From Plasmodiophora brassicae (lineage: Eukaryota > Endomyxa > Phytomyxea > Plasmodiophorida > Plasmodiophoridae), in NCBI GenBank assembly GCA_039704465.1, contig JASFAU010000015.1, forward strand, positions 806,001-870,000: DNA of 64,000 bases, written 5' to 3'. Every line of letters starts with the position of its first letter. Within the stretch, counting starts at the first letter, position 1. The notes under the pieces are model-generated. The model was not told the DNA's origin, made no database searches, and saw only the letters and a list, made by a program, of their open reading frames with translations. Shown in pieces: positions 1 to 9,010 of the stretch. The translations under genes and the position numbers were made by a program.

Positions 1-1
1 T

Positions 2-496
2 CTCAAGCAACGCGCCCGGCGTCGCCGACGCAATGTTCGCGAGATCAACTTCACGACGGGCGACTATGTTCTCGTGGCCAACCATGGCAAGCACTCCAAG
101 TCCGAGTACAACTGGACTGGACCTGCCCAGATTATCGACACCATCAACGACTGGGTGTATCGAGTTCGAGATCTCTTGACTGATCGTATCTCAGATGTAC
201 ACGCCCAGCGCTTAATGTTCTATGCAGATGCGCACTTGAATGTCACCTCTTCCCTGAAGCACAACATCGCGCTCACCGGCGTGGCTTACCAAGTCAACGC
301 AGTCGAGGACATTCGAGTCAACTCTACGTCAGGTGACACTGAACTACTGATCAACTGGATCGGATTCGATGCCACCGACAATTCATGGGAACCTTACTCG
401 GTCATGGCGGCCGATGTTCCTGATATCGTCAGGGCCTTCCTCGAACGACAAGCCGAAGGAGACCCGCTCTGCTCACGACTGTTAGCAGATTTATAA
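2..496 (+). CDS. Ty3/Gypsy chromovirus polyprotein, C-terminal end (partial)
   Basis: The reading frame is open from the left edge of the window and stops at 494-496, so only the last ~164 codons of a pol polyprotein are present. The first part matches the tail of a retroviral-type integrase: a basic stretch, then TGDYVLVANHGK and WTGPAQI, then VHAQRL. The last ~60 residues form a chromodomain: YQVNAVEDI at its start, LLINWIGFD in the middle and NSWEP near its end. Chromodomain-bearing integrases target insertion to heterochromatin in the chromovirus branch of Ty3/Gypsy. The frame is followed directly by a purine-rich tract and a sequence with LTR properties, so this is the 3' end of an element whose body lies to the left. 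I see no break in the visible part. Whether the element is intact cannot be judged. Confidence 0.85.
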   Translation, partial: LKQRARRRRRNVREINFTTGDYVLVANHGKHSKSEYNWTGPAQIIDTINDWVYRVRDLLTDRISDVHAQRLMFYADAHLNVTSSLKHNIALTGVAYQVNAVEDIRVNSTSGDTELLINWIGFDATDNSWEPYSVMAADVPDIVRAFLERQAEGDPLCSRLLADL

Positions 497-505
497 CACG
501 GGGAG
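497..505 (+). other. Polypurine tract of the Gypsy element
   Basis: A short purine-rich run (cacggggag) lies between the pol stop codon and a TG dinucleotide that opens a repeated 197-bp sequence. This is the expected place and composition of the plus-strand primer of reverse transcription. Confidence 0.6.
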
Positions 506-702
506 TGTTCATCCAGAGTACCAGTACTCAGATGATGCTGCTCAGATGCTGCTGCCACCCGGTCACATGATCATGACCGTACTCGACCCCGCAGCGGCCC
601 TTGCTGTGACGATCCTGTCCAAATACATCAGTTCGTTATATCACCAGGCGCCGACTCTTGCGACCGACCGCCCCCGTAGTGGGCAGCGGCGGCGTTAGCA
701 CA
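506..702 (+). repeat. 3' LTR of the Gypsy element (197 bp)
   Basis: The repeat begins TGTTCATCC and ends TTAGCACA, giving TGT...ACA termini typical of LTRs. It follows the pol stop and polypurine tract. A full 197-bp copy occurs in reverse orientation at 38835-39031 and a 148-bp truncated copy at 38687-38834, which defines both ends independently. At 197 bp it is a short LTR. Confidence 0.8.
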
Positions 703-1255
703 TCGGCGCAGAGAAGTCCAAACGGCCGTGAGAATACAGGGCTGCCGTCGCTGAAGCATGGCCGCAGGTGTTCTCGTTTGGATACGGCCACTCGCTGTCT
801 CCGATGACGATGCCCTGACAAACTTTGGGAATTCAAACGGGTCGATCCAAACATGAGGTGGGAGCCGCCGCGAGCGCAACCGGCCACCGTTGTGTAGAGT
901 GTAGACCGAAGTGCCAACTACTTCTATAGTGCCCCTGATCTACCTGGCAACCCGGTCACAGCGGCGCCCAAGCGGAACCCAACTCGCCCATCGGATACAG
1001 TTGGGATCGTCATTGGAGTCATCCAAAGAAAGACATAACGTGGTCACCTCCCGCCATTACGTCCCAGGATCGAATTCGGGACGTGAGCTTGTTTGAAAGA
1101 GGGCTCTTTGCGCTATCGAAGCTTCTGTGCTAACGCCCGCCGATGCCCACGTCTGCGGAGGCGGTCGGAAGCAAGAGTCGGCGCCTAGCAGATGATATAT
1201 ATGACGAACTGATCCATGTAATTCTACAGAATCACAGCAACAGCCCTATTTCCTG

Positions 1256-1546
1256 TCAGCTGCAACGCAGATCGCGAACAGCTTCGATAATACGTGCTTC
1301 CATTCCCTGGTTATGTGCTTCCATTCCCTGGATATGTGCTTCCATTCCCTGGATATGTGCTTCCATTCGCTGGAGAATAGTCACGAGCTCTCGGTGCTGC
1401 CGGTCGTTGCGCCCGGACTGCAGGAAGAGAATCGTCAACGAGACGATGAGGGAGGTCCCAACTATCGATAGAGCGATTAATGGATAGATCCAGAATTTCA
1501 TAATGGATAGTCCGAACCTCCGATTCCCGTCCACAGGAGTCCCCAC
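1256..1546 (-). CDS. Small single-pass membrane protein with heptad repeats, copy A
   Basis: I do not recognise a family. The 96-codon frame starts at 1546; an internal ATG at 1501 gives an 81-residue form beginning MKFWIYPLIALS. It contains one strongly hydrophobic segment of about 22 residues and then a charged stretch. Four tandem seven-residue units follow (RMEAHIQ, GMEAHIQ, GMEAHNQ, GMEARII), a pattern compatible with a short parallel coiled coil. The heptads are encoded by a 21-bp minisatellite. The frame is preserved in copy B, where one unit is missing without a frameshift, which suggests coding constraint or recent duplication. It is likely membrane-anchored with a coiled-coil tail. 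It could also be a chance ORF inside a repeat. Confidence 0.45.
   Translation of the reverse strand: MGTPVDGNRRFGLSIMKFWIYPLIALSIVGTSLIVSLTILFLQSGRNDRQHRELVTILQRMEAHIQGMEAHIQGMEAHNQGMEARIIEAVRDLRCS
1295..1378 (+). repeat. 21-bp minisatellite, four units
   Basis: Four tandem copies of a 21-bp unit built on tgcttccattccctgg; the last unit is diverged. The equivalent array in the second duplication copy (3977-4039) has three units. The unit length is a multiple of three and encodes one heptad on the minus strand. Confidence 0.9.
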
Positions 1547-2069
1547 TCCACATCATTCATGGCCACAATCACGTAATGCGGCAGCCCGCATGCGTCGCCC
1601 ATGGACTGCGTAAAACTGAGCAATGTTGACAGTCATATTGAAGACCCGCATTGCAGGACCAGTTCTAATCGAGTGATCTTGACCCTCTGTCGTTGCCAGC
1701 TGCGGATTCGCTGTTCTCCCGAAATTCTCGGCTGATGTCTGCAATTTGCCCTGGGCAAACTTAATGGCGCAGACGGTAAAGTGTTCGACGTACCGTCTAA
1801 ACCAGGAATGTGCGCCATCACCAAAATAGCACATGGACCTGGCTGGGTTGTCTATCACGGCCAGCCAGCCAGTCGTCTCTCCAGTGAGTCAACATCTCAT
1901 CCCAGCAATCTTAGGGCGCCTAAACACATATCATTCCGAACCCCGCCACAGTATCCGAAGCGTACCAGTCTCATTACGTACAACACCCACTCTCATTACC
2001 GTCCTCCTGGCCGTACTCGAACTGCATGCGGTCGCTCAAAGTTTTGATTCCACGTCCTAACCATGTGGG

Positions 2070-2136
2070 CAAGTCAGACGAGGACAAAGTCCCGATATCG
2101 GGACCTTGTCCTCGTCTGACTTGAGTATCGATACTC
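2070..2136 (+). repeat. 54-bp palindrome followed by a 14-bp palindrome
   Basis: Positions 2070-2123 form an almost perfect palindrome with 26-bp arms (caagtcagacgaggacaa on the left and its complement on the right) and no real loop. It is followed immediately by the perfect 14-bp palindrome gagtatcgatactc (2123-2136). It could extrude as a cruciform or be the junction of two transposon ends. Confidence 0.85.
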
Positions 2137-2984
2137 ACGCGTTGGCGCAGCGCATATATGGCCGCCCTGCCAGTCGAGACGACGACGCTGGGTTCGATTA
2201 CGAGACGCTGGCGCCACCTTCAGAGCCCTGAGACCCGCCGTCCAATCCGTCCGCCAACGATGGCAGGCAGCACAACACCCGTCGACATCCCCTGGGCGAA
2301 GAAGGACCGACGTGACCTGCGCTTGTCGGGCTTGTAGACCGGACCGCCCAACCAGGCCAGGAGAGCATCAAAACGGACATCACATTCCGACAAGCACACG
2401 ATGGCCCCTATGGCGGCTGCTTTAGTGCAACCTTTAAGAAGCCGAATTGTTTCCTATTGCTGTTACTACCAGATGATACCTATCCAAGCAGGTTTAACAA
2501 GAACTTCTACACGCCCAGCCCAGTGTACCCTGTGTTCAGAGCAACCGAGAGATTAAGCACAGCAGGTAAATGGCAAACTGGATGCAGGAAGCTGCACCCG
2601 TCATGTCCGAAAGCTCCAAAGCAGCCATGAAAGCAGGACCGCTGTCCGATCCGTTGTGACTTTCCGCTCATGCACATGTGTGTGCCCCTGCTCTGAGGCA
2701 TCACCTGATATGATGAGGGTGGCGGACGTTACCGTCGTGGTGCAGTAATGTGGAGCCCACGCGGTCGCGGGCATGCGCGCCTGGCTCTGGATCACAAACA
2801 TTCTGCAGCAGGCCTAGGGGCACTTCCACTGCGTCGGCGCTAGCTGTCATGTCGCTCGGCACGTGAACCGCGCACAACACATCGTCATGATCGGGGGTTC
2901 CCCGTCACCATATCCCGCCGATTATCGAGTACGGAGCCATAACCAAACGTCGCGCGGTAATCTTGAGTATAATCTGTCGACGCG

Positions 2985-3050
2985 ACAGTTTGGCTCCGCG
3001 AACGTCGGCTGGCTTCGTGGTAGCCCGATTCGGCGTCCGCAACGGCAATG
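2985..3050 (-). pseudogene. Fragment of a TM2-gene paralogue
   Basis: On the minus strand this segment reads AVADAESGYHEASRRSRS. The N-terminus of the TM2-domain protein at 8214-9010 reads AVADAESGHEGSRRSRS in the same frame, and the DNA matches closely. No TM2 domain is intact here, so it is a duplicated, decayed piece of that gene family. Confidence 0.5.
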
Positions 3051-3384
3051 CTGCCGGACGTGGTCTCCGTCGTTGGCGACCTTCGCAGTCTGGCATCCAA
3101 GTCAGCCGGTGTCCACTATTGTGTCCTGATGACGGGTGTGTCGGCAATCACGTCACGTCCGATGCTGTGGTTTGACCTCCTGGCAGGGTCGCTGTACCTG
3201 GCGGGAGACGCCCTCGATGCCATTGATTACCCAGTTGTGTGATACACCAGTGTCGCCGATGACATCGGTGTTTGCTCATTGGTACGACCTGATATACGGG
3301 GCGATCAACACGGGTTCCCTGTCCGGTGCGACAATGGAGACGTTGCATATGGCTTGTCACCACCGATGACCTGTGTTGGAACGT

Positions 3385-4265
3385 TCGGCGCAGAGAAGTC
3401 CAAACGGCCGTGAGAATACAGGGCTGCCGTCGCTGAAGCATGGCCGCAGGTGTTCTCGTTTGGATACGGCCACTCGCTGTCTCCGATGACGATGCCCTGA
3501 CAACCTTTGGGAATTCAAACGGGTCGATCCAAACATGAGGTGGGAGCCGCCGCGAGCGCAACCGGCCACCGTTGTGTAGAGTGTAGACCGAAGTGCCAAC
3601 TACTTCTATAGTGCCCCTGATCTACCTGGCAACCCGGTCACAGCGGCGCCCAAGCGGAACCCAACTCGCCCATCGGATACAGTTGGGATCGTCATTGGAG
3701 TCATCCAAAGAAAGACATAACGTGGTCACCTCCCGCCATTACGTCCCAGGATCGAATTCGGGACGTGAGCTTGTTTGAAAGAGGGCTCTTTGCGCTATCG
3801 AAGCTTCTGTGCTAACGCCCGCCGATGCCCACGTCTGCGGAGGCGGTCGGAAGCAAGAGTCGGCGCCTAGCAGATGATATATATGACGAACTGATCCATG
3901 TAATTCTACAGAATCACAGCAACAGCCCTATTTCCTGTCAGCTGCAACGCAGATCGCGAACAGCTTCGATAATACGTGCTTCCATTCCCTGGTTATGTGC
4001 TTCCATTCCCTGGATATGTGCTTCCATTCGCTGGAGAATAGTCACGAGCTCTCGGTGCTGCCGGTCGTTGCGCCCGGACTGCAGGAAGAGAATCGTCAAC
4101 GAGACGATGAGGGAGGTCCCAACTATCGATAGAGCGATTAATGGATAGATCCAGAATTTCATAATGGATAGTCCGAACCTCCGATTCCCGTCCACAGGAG
4201 TGCCCACTCCACATCATTCATGGCCACAATCACGCCATGCGGCAGCCTGCATGCGTCGCCCATGG
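3385..4265 (+). repeat. 0.9-kb direct duplication, copy B
   Basis: Nearly identical to copy A (703-1604), one minisatellite unit shorter. Its left flank (ctgtgttggaacgt) resembles the left flank of the third, diverged copy near 7990 (ctgtgtaggaacgt). This indicates the ancestral flank that was split by the LTR element at copy A. Confidence 0.9.
3938..4207 (-). CDS. Small single-pass membrane protein with heptad repeats, copy B
   Basis: Second copy of the ORF at 1256-1546: same frame, same hydrophobic segment and C-terminus, but three heptads rather than four because one 21-bp unit is absent. 89 codons from 4207. Family unknown. Loss of exactly one in-frame unit is the main difference between the two copies. 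Confidence 0.45.
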   Translation of the reverse strand: MGTPVDGNRRFGLSIMKFWIYPLIALSIVGTSLIVSLTILFLQSGRNDRQHRELVTILQRMEAHIQGMEAHNQGMEARIIEAVRDLRCS

Positions 4266-4301
4266 GCCATGGGCAATGAGAGGTCCCTGCCACGGGTCTA
4301 T

Positions 4302-5045
4302 TTACAGCGGGATCTGCAGGCCGGTCGTCGTTACCGCCTCGCGCCGCAAACGTTCGCACACGACGACGGGCTTACATCCATGAACTTGGATATCATGAGG
4401 ACCACGTATCGCAGTGCCAATCCGTTTACCCGCCCCTTTCCCAGGATCGATGTAAGCAAAATCAAGAAGGCAAGTCAGAAGAAGACCACGGTAAGTGTCT
4501 ATCCAGTGGCATGTGAGAGGATACAAGCCCTGCAACCTGGGATTCGACCATCCATCGAATGTTGCGCTGATCTTCGAAGACAGGGTCGCAAAATATTCGA
4601 TCAACATGGCACGAAGAATGAAATACAGTTTAAGAATCCCCCGCTTGACAGTGCGGGCTGACTTCGGTTCGAATCCAGGACAGAGTGTGCGAGAGTACTC
4701 GCGGAACGATTCGTCTTCTCGTCTTCCGATAGAGTACGAACGTCTCCACGACGGACGATATACTTCACGACAGCCGCATCGTTTGTCGCCACGCGATGCG
4801 ACGGCAACGTTGTCGACGTGATGAGAGTCTGACGAGATGTACTGGTCTTTACACCATCCTCGAGGATACTGTGCTTCTGCTGCAGATGTTTCAAAATCGT
4901 GCCAGTCGACGTCGACATGGACCAAGTCAGGGCACGATGCTTACATTTGCGCCTCGTCCCATCATTCGATTCGCACCAATGGCTTTGATGCCATTTCTCC
5001 TGTGGGAGCGAGCGACGACGCCTCCGCGATTGAACGACGGTGCCT
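4302..5045 (-). pseudogene. hAT-family transposase remnant
   Basis: Minus-strand frames show two recognisable pieces. Near 4870-4960 there is a BED-type zinc-finger end (CKHRAL, then STSTGTILKHLQQKH). Near 4440-4640 there is the hAT core signature KISATFDGWS followed by GLYPLTCHWID. The pieces lie in different frames and are separated by stops, and no dimerisation domain is found downstream. It is therefore a decayed N-terminal half of a hAT transposase. No terminal repeats were identified. Confidence 0.65.
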
Positions 5046-5208
5046 GATTCGACAACAGAAGCGACAACGGTGGCGCTTTGGATTGCTTCGGAGCTGCCAC
5101 GAGCAGCGGAAGAATCGGTCAGGGCGGTCCCAGAGCGAATGCTTGGGGGAATAAACTCGACACCAGTCTCAGACGATGACGACAGATCGTGGTCGCTGAC
5201 GTTCGCTC

Positions 5209-5391
5209 GGCTCCGGTGGAACCGGTTTGAACCGTGGTTTGCACTGGGTGACTCTATATATGACAGATGCGCTAGTAATCAGGAACCCGTGCGGCGCGCG
5301 TGCGCAGTCACCGAACAGTGTCCACGCTCCCGCAGCGCACCGACCACAGTCCCCAGTGCAAACCACGGTTCAAACCGGTTCCACCGGAGCC
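5209..5391 (+). repeat. Perfect 40-bp inverted repeat with AAACC-rich flank
   Basis: Left arm 5209-5248 and right arm 5352-5391 are exact reverse complements (ggctccggtggaaccggttt at the outer left end), with a 103-bp loop. The sequence to the right (5392-5515) continues with many AAACC/GGTTT words and smaller inverted copies. A foldback element or a simple-repeat-derived palindrome. Confidence 0.9.
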
Positions 5392-5521
5392 AAACCGGTT
5401 TTGTGCTGACCTCGAACCAAACTAAACCAAACCAAACCAACTGGGTCCCCCTGGAACCGAAACCGCGCAGTTTCGGTTTGGTTCACGGTTTCTGGTTCGA
5501 AACCAAACCGCGCCGACCCCT

Positions 5522-5800
5522 ACATCCAAGTCAGCCGGTGTCCACTACTGTGTCCTGATGACGGGTATGCCGGCAATCGCGTCACGTCCGATGCTGTGGT
5601 TGACCTCCTGGCAGGGTCGCTGTATCTAGCGGGAGACGCCCTGCTCGATGCCATTGATTACCCAGTTGTGTGATAACCTTTGGGAATAAAATACACCAGA
5701 GTGTCTGGCTACTTCGGGGTTTTGGCCAGGAGTGGTCGTACGACCTGATATACGGGGCGAACAACCCGGGCTCCCTGTCCGGTGCGACAATGGAGCGCAT
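5522..5800 (+). repeat. Diverged copy of the 3090-3345 segment
   Basis: Shares long runs with 3090-3345, for example the stretches around atccaagtcagccggtgtcc and gccattgattacccagttgt, with an insertion of about 50 bp. No gene is supported in either copy. Confidence 0.75.
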
Positions 5801-7982
5801 GTGAGTCAGTGCAAACAGGTATATAGCTTCACTTGGCGAGCCGTCAGCGTGGCTAATACGCTTCTAAACGATGTTTTCAGTTCCCATGACGGATTGGTAT
5901 GATGCCTAGTGGACCAGTCGCCTCAGTCATAGCTTCTGATGATCACGATACCCGAACGCGTTCCCGAGGCACGTCGCAAATTGCTTTCAACGCTGGCCAA
6001 CTGGAACGTGTACTGCATAAGAAACGCGATGACCCGTTCCTAACCCGCCTTGCGAATATTGTCTCTGGATCGGGCAGGACCGGCGGCGGCGGTTCGCCGG
6101 CACAGCAGTACTGCCGGCCGATAGCGCGACAGTAGACGGGGGCACGGCCGCAGACGGCGGCAGAGCGGGGGCGCCCTCAATGGATGATACCGGGTCAACG
6201 AATAGGACGCCCGGCACAATGCCATGGCATGGCCGGGCTCCAGCTCCAGGTTTGGAACATACGAACTTGCCGGAGAAGTGGGCGAAGCGAGTTAGAGCAC
6301 GCCCCATATATGCTCCATGCCGCCTGTTCACGGTGTCCGTACGGCATCTCTTGCATCGACGTGTTGCTTCCGTCACCGTGAGCGGCGGTCGGGCGCGGGC
6401 GTGCCGGCCGATGTCGACGACGAAGAATTCGCCGACGACCGACGTCCCGACGCACGTTCCGACTTCGGCAGGCGACTGACGCCCATCCGCTGGCGAACTC
6501 GCCCCCCGGCGTCGCTGGCGAACTCGCCCCCGGCGTCGCTGGCTCTGACGCGGGACCCGCGGGCGGATCTCGATCGGCAGAGGGCGGCGTCGTCAACGAA
6601 GGCGCGGCGTCCGGGCGGGATGCCTGGCGCCGCTCCATCCGCGACGGGTCGTCGTCGAACGTGATCGGACGTCGCATTACCGCTAGCCCAGCACTACTGT
6701 CTCTCGTTCGGACGTCAAGTTCACGAGCCTTCGCCCACAGATGGAGCGTCTCTCCGACCGTCTGTGGGCGAAGGCTCGTGAACTTGACGTCCGAACGAGA
6801 GCCAGTAGTGCAGGCCTAGCCGTAATGGGACATCCCATCACGATCGACAATGAGCCGTTGCGGATGGCGATTCTCGTTTATTCGTGATGAATAAATGCTG
6901 GACGGCGCCCGCTGTGGCAGGTGAGCTGCTGCGGCGGGTCGTCAGCGGGGATCAACTCGGGTCATGGCCGCCCAGCTAACGACCCGGTATCCAGAGGAGG
7001 GCGATTTGACGGCGGCAGAGCCCAACTACAGCAACTCCCAAGACGTTGTGCATCACGAGGCAAACCTGGATGACATTGGCCATCGGCGCGGGAGCTGAAA
7101 AGACCGTCAGCCTTCTTCTGGTTCAGGGCGTCCGTCTTCATTCGCCGGAAAGGGGGGCCAGATCTCAGCGACAAGCCTGGCGATACGCGCGTGAGGCAGC
7201 GGAAACGAGTGCGTGCATAGAGCATGTTCATGTCATGCGGCGAAATGGCAGTCCCGTCCGACGACGTCGACGAGCGCAAGAAGGGCCCGGTTGACCACGG
7301 GCCGACCTCTCGTGAGGCCGTCGCCGTCGTCAAACAGTTCATGGGGCGTGACCCGGACAGTGTCCGGTTCTCAATATGATCGCCATCGTCGAACGACAGG
7401 ACAGCTGAACCACTTTGCTGGATTGTAAACGAACAGGCCGGATTTGTGACTTGGCTGAGCCTCCGATCAGAGCGTCCGTTTACGGTCGTGCATGGGGGCG
7501 CACCGCATCAGGCTCATCGACAGACAGCACAATATGCTTTCGCGCGCGAGCGACGACGTCGTGTCAACCAGCAACGATGCGGGCACCTTGTCGTGGTTGG
7601 GCTTATTTGATCTCGCATCGCTTGTCCTTCGGTTACATGCGGAATCGGCTGGTCTGCCTGGCAGGCGTCGCGTCAATACCTAAGCGTTGCCTGTCGATTG
7701 GCGCGTTGATGGAGTCGGCGGGCTGACCAGGTTCGTTCGAATTGCTACAGCGACGATAATCTGCCAAGCGCAACGGGGAAAGTATCCCCTGAGTTAGCAG
7801 ACGCCCCAGACAGTGTGTCAAATGAGGGCCAAGCGGAGAGGGAGTCCGTTCGGGGCGCCCGCGAGATAGCATTCACGAGCAGTTCAAATTGATTCCGAAA
7901 CCTGCCGGTTGCGCTATGGATCAAGCAGAGTGCAATCACTGCTACGGCCTGTCAGCACCGATGACTGCATACGAAGTGGTGC
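5801..7982 (+). other. No gene recognised; contains one long hairpin
   Basis: Short overlapping ORFs exist on both strands, but none shows a recognisable domain or consistent G/C-ending codons like those of the neighbouring genes. The only structured feature is the inverted repeat at 6675-6827. A locally GC-richer patch lies at about 6060-6660. Confidence 0.5.
6675..6827 (+). repeat. Long hairpin: 67-bp arms, 19-bp loop
   Basis: Arms 6675-6741 and 6761-6827 are reverse complements with only a few mismatches, for example around cgttcggacgtcaagttcac and its complement. The total length of 153 bp and the short loop suit a MITE-like foldback element or a locus giving hairpin RNA. Confidence 0.9.
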
Positions 7983-8115
7983 TGCACCTGTGTAGGAACG
8001 TTCGGCGCCGAGAAGTCCAGGTTGCCGTCGCTGAAGCATGGCCGCAGGTGTCGATCATTTGGATGCGGCCACGCGCTGTCTCCGATGAACGCTGCCCTGA
8101 CAAACTGATCACGAT
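7983..8115 (+). repeat. Third, diverged copy of the duplication's left end
   Basis: Similar to 703-830 and 3385-3510, including ctgaagcatggccgcaggtg and gctgtctccgatga, but with indels. It lies just beyond the 3' end of the TM2 gene, which links the repeat island to that gene's flank. Confidence 0.75.
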
Positions 8116-8213
8116 GGTCGTGCGCGGTGGATAGTCGATTGTATTTGTAGATGCAGCGCCTTGGCAATTCGAGAAACGTCGACAAACAGTTGCAGGACGT
8201 ATGGCGCTCCATG

Positions 8214-9010
8214 TCAGATTGGTTGCAATGTGCATCCGGTGCCGTGCTCCCGGATTTTGTTCATCGAGTACAGGATGCCGTCGACCAGATACCAAATGCC
8301 CAGCCCGCCTCCCGTCAGAAGCTTGATCACTCCCAATGCAACGTACCCTGCGGCTCACTGCTAAACATGAACCGATACCGACAACGATTGGTAAATCAGC
8401 GATGCGCACCTGTGTAGAAACGATCGACACCGAGGATTCCGAGCAGCCATGCGAACAGGACCGCCACCAACTGCTTCTTGCTGCTGACGCAGTGTTCCGA
8501 ATCGACCGGTGGGTTCGTCGACGACTGCAAGTCCCGACGTGGATGATGCCGGTCTGCAGAGAGATACAGTGTGGAGCCAATGGCTATAGCGGCGGCGATA
8601 ATGTAGACCACAACGACAAGCTTCATCACGACGGGTAGGTATCGCGACAGCAACGGGCGTTGGCGGAACCAATGCTGAGCGCGATGGTTTCTGGCCAGGG
8701 GCGCACCTTCATCGGCGTTCTCGATCATATCGTTCGGCACGCGCGTCACCAACTGGTCCTCATCGTCGTGTACGGCAACGACGCCGGTGAAGCTGAACAG
8801 AATCAGAACAGCTGTACCCCCGACAAGCATGAGGCGCGGCAACATCATGACAGCGACCGCAGGCGCCGCAACGAAGACAATAATGGGGGCGGCAACTCCG
8901 GACAACCCTGCGATCGTATCGCTCCGCGAACGACGGCTGCCTTCGTGGCCCGATTCGGCGTCCGCAACGGCAACAGTAACAACCGCATATGAGGTGGTGC
9001 GGGTCGTCAT
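8214..9010 (-). CDS. TM2-domain membrane protein (2 exons)
   Basis: Exon 1 is 9010-8410, intron 8409-8348 (62 bp, GT-AG), exon 2 is 8347-8214; 244 residues. Splicing joins LLGILGVDRFYTG to YVALGVIKLLTGGGLG and IWYLVDGI, a complete TM2 domain: two membrane helices linked by a short turn with the DRF motif. The N-terminal half holds two more hydrophobic stretches, one near residues 35-80 and one ending IAIGSTLYL. TM2 proteins are small membrane proteins of poorly known function; the location here is unknown. The start at 9010 is uncertain: the first ~30 codons overlap the start of the opposite-strand rhodanese gene and are shared with the repeat island, and internal ATGs near residue 54 are alternatives. 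Confidence 0.75.

Larger units (their letters stand above)
703..1604 (+). repeat. 0.9-kb direct duplication, copy A
   Basis: The block is nearly identical to 3385-4265: matching positions are 2,682 bp apart until a 21-bp minisatellite and 2,661 bp apart after it, because copy A has one more unit. The block starts exactly where the LTR ends. The first ~130 bp also recur, diverged, at about 7990-8110. The copies carry the small minus-strand membrane ORF described separately. Their ends lack TG/CA termini, so they are not themselves LTRs. Confidence 0.9.
1605..3384 (+). other. Spacer between the duplication copies; no convincing gene
   Basis: Lower-GC DNA with only short ORFs on either strand. 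It holds a large palindrome (2070-2136), a stretch at about 2985-3050 that matches the 5' end of the TM2 gene at 8915-8975, and a segment at about 3090-3345 that recurs at 5522-5795. No complete gene can be supported. Confidence 0.6.

Noticed and set aside
911..1096. 61-codon ORF identical at 911-1096 and 3593-3778
   Set aside because: The identity is explained by the segmental duplication; the product has no domain and no sign of constraint.
2331..2366. Shared ~35-bp word with 41513-41545 as a mobile-element end
   Set aside because: Similarity stops after about 35 bp on both sides and no terminal repeat or target duplication is seen.
703..4265. 0.9-kb direct repeats as LTRs of one composite retroelement
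   Set aside because: Their ends lack TG/CA, there is no primer-binding site or polypurine tract, and the 1.8 kb between them has no gag/pol.
4660..4690. tRNA-like B box (ggttcgaatccagg)
   Set aside because: The T-stem does not pair, no A box or acceptor stem lies at the right distance, and the bases fall inside the hAT transposase remnant.
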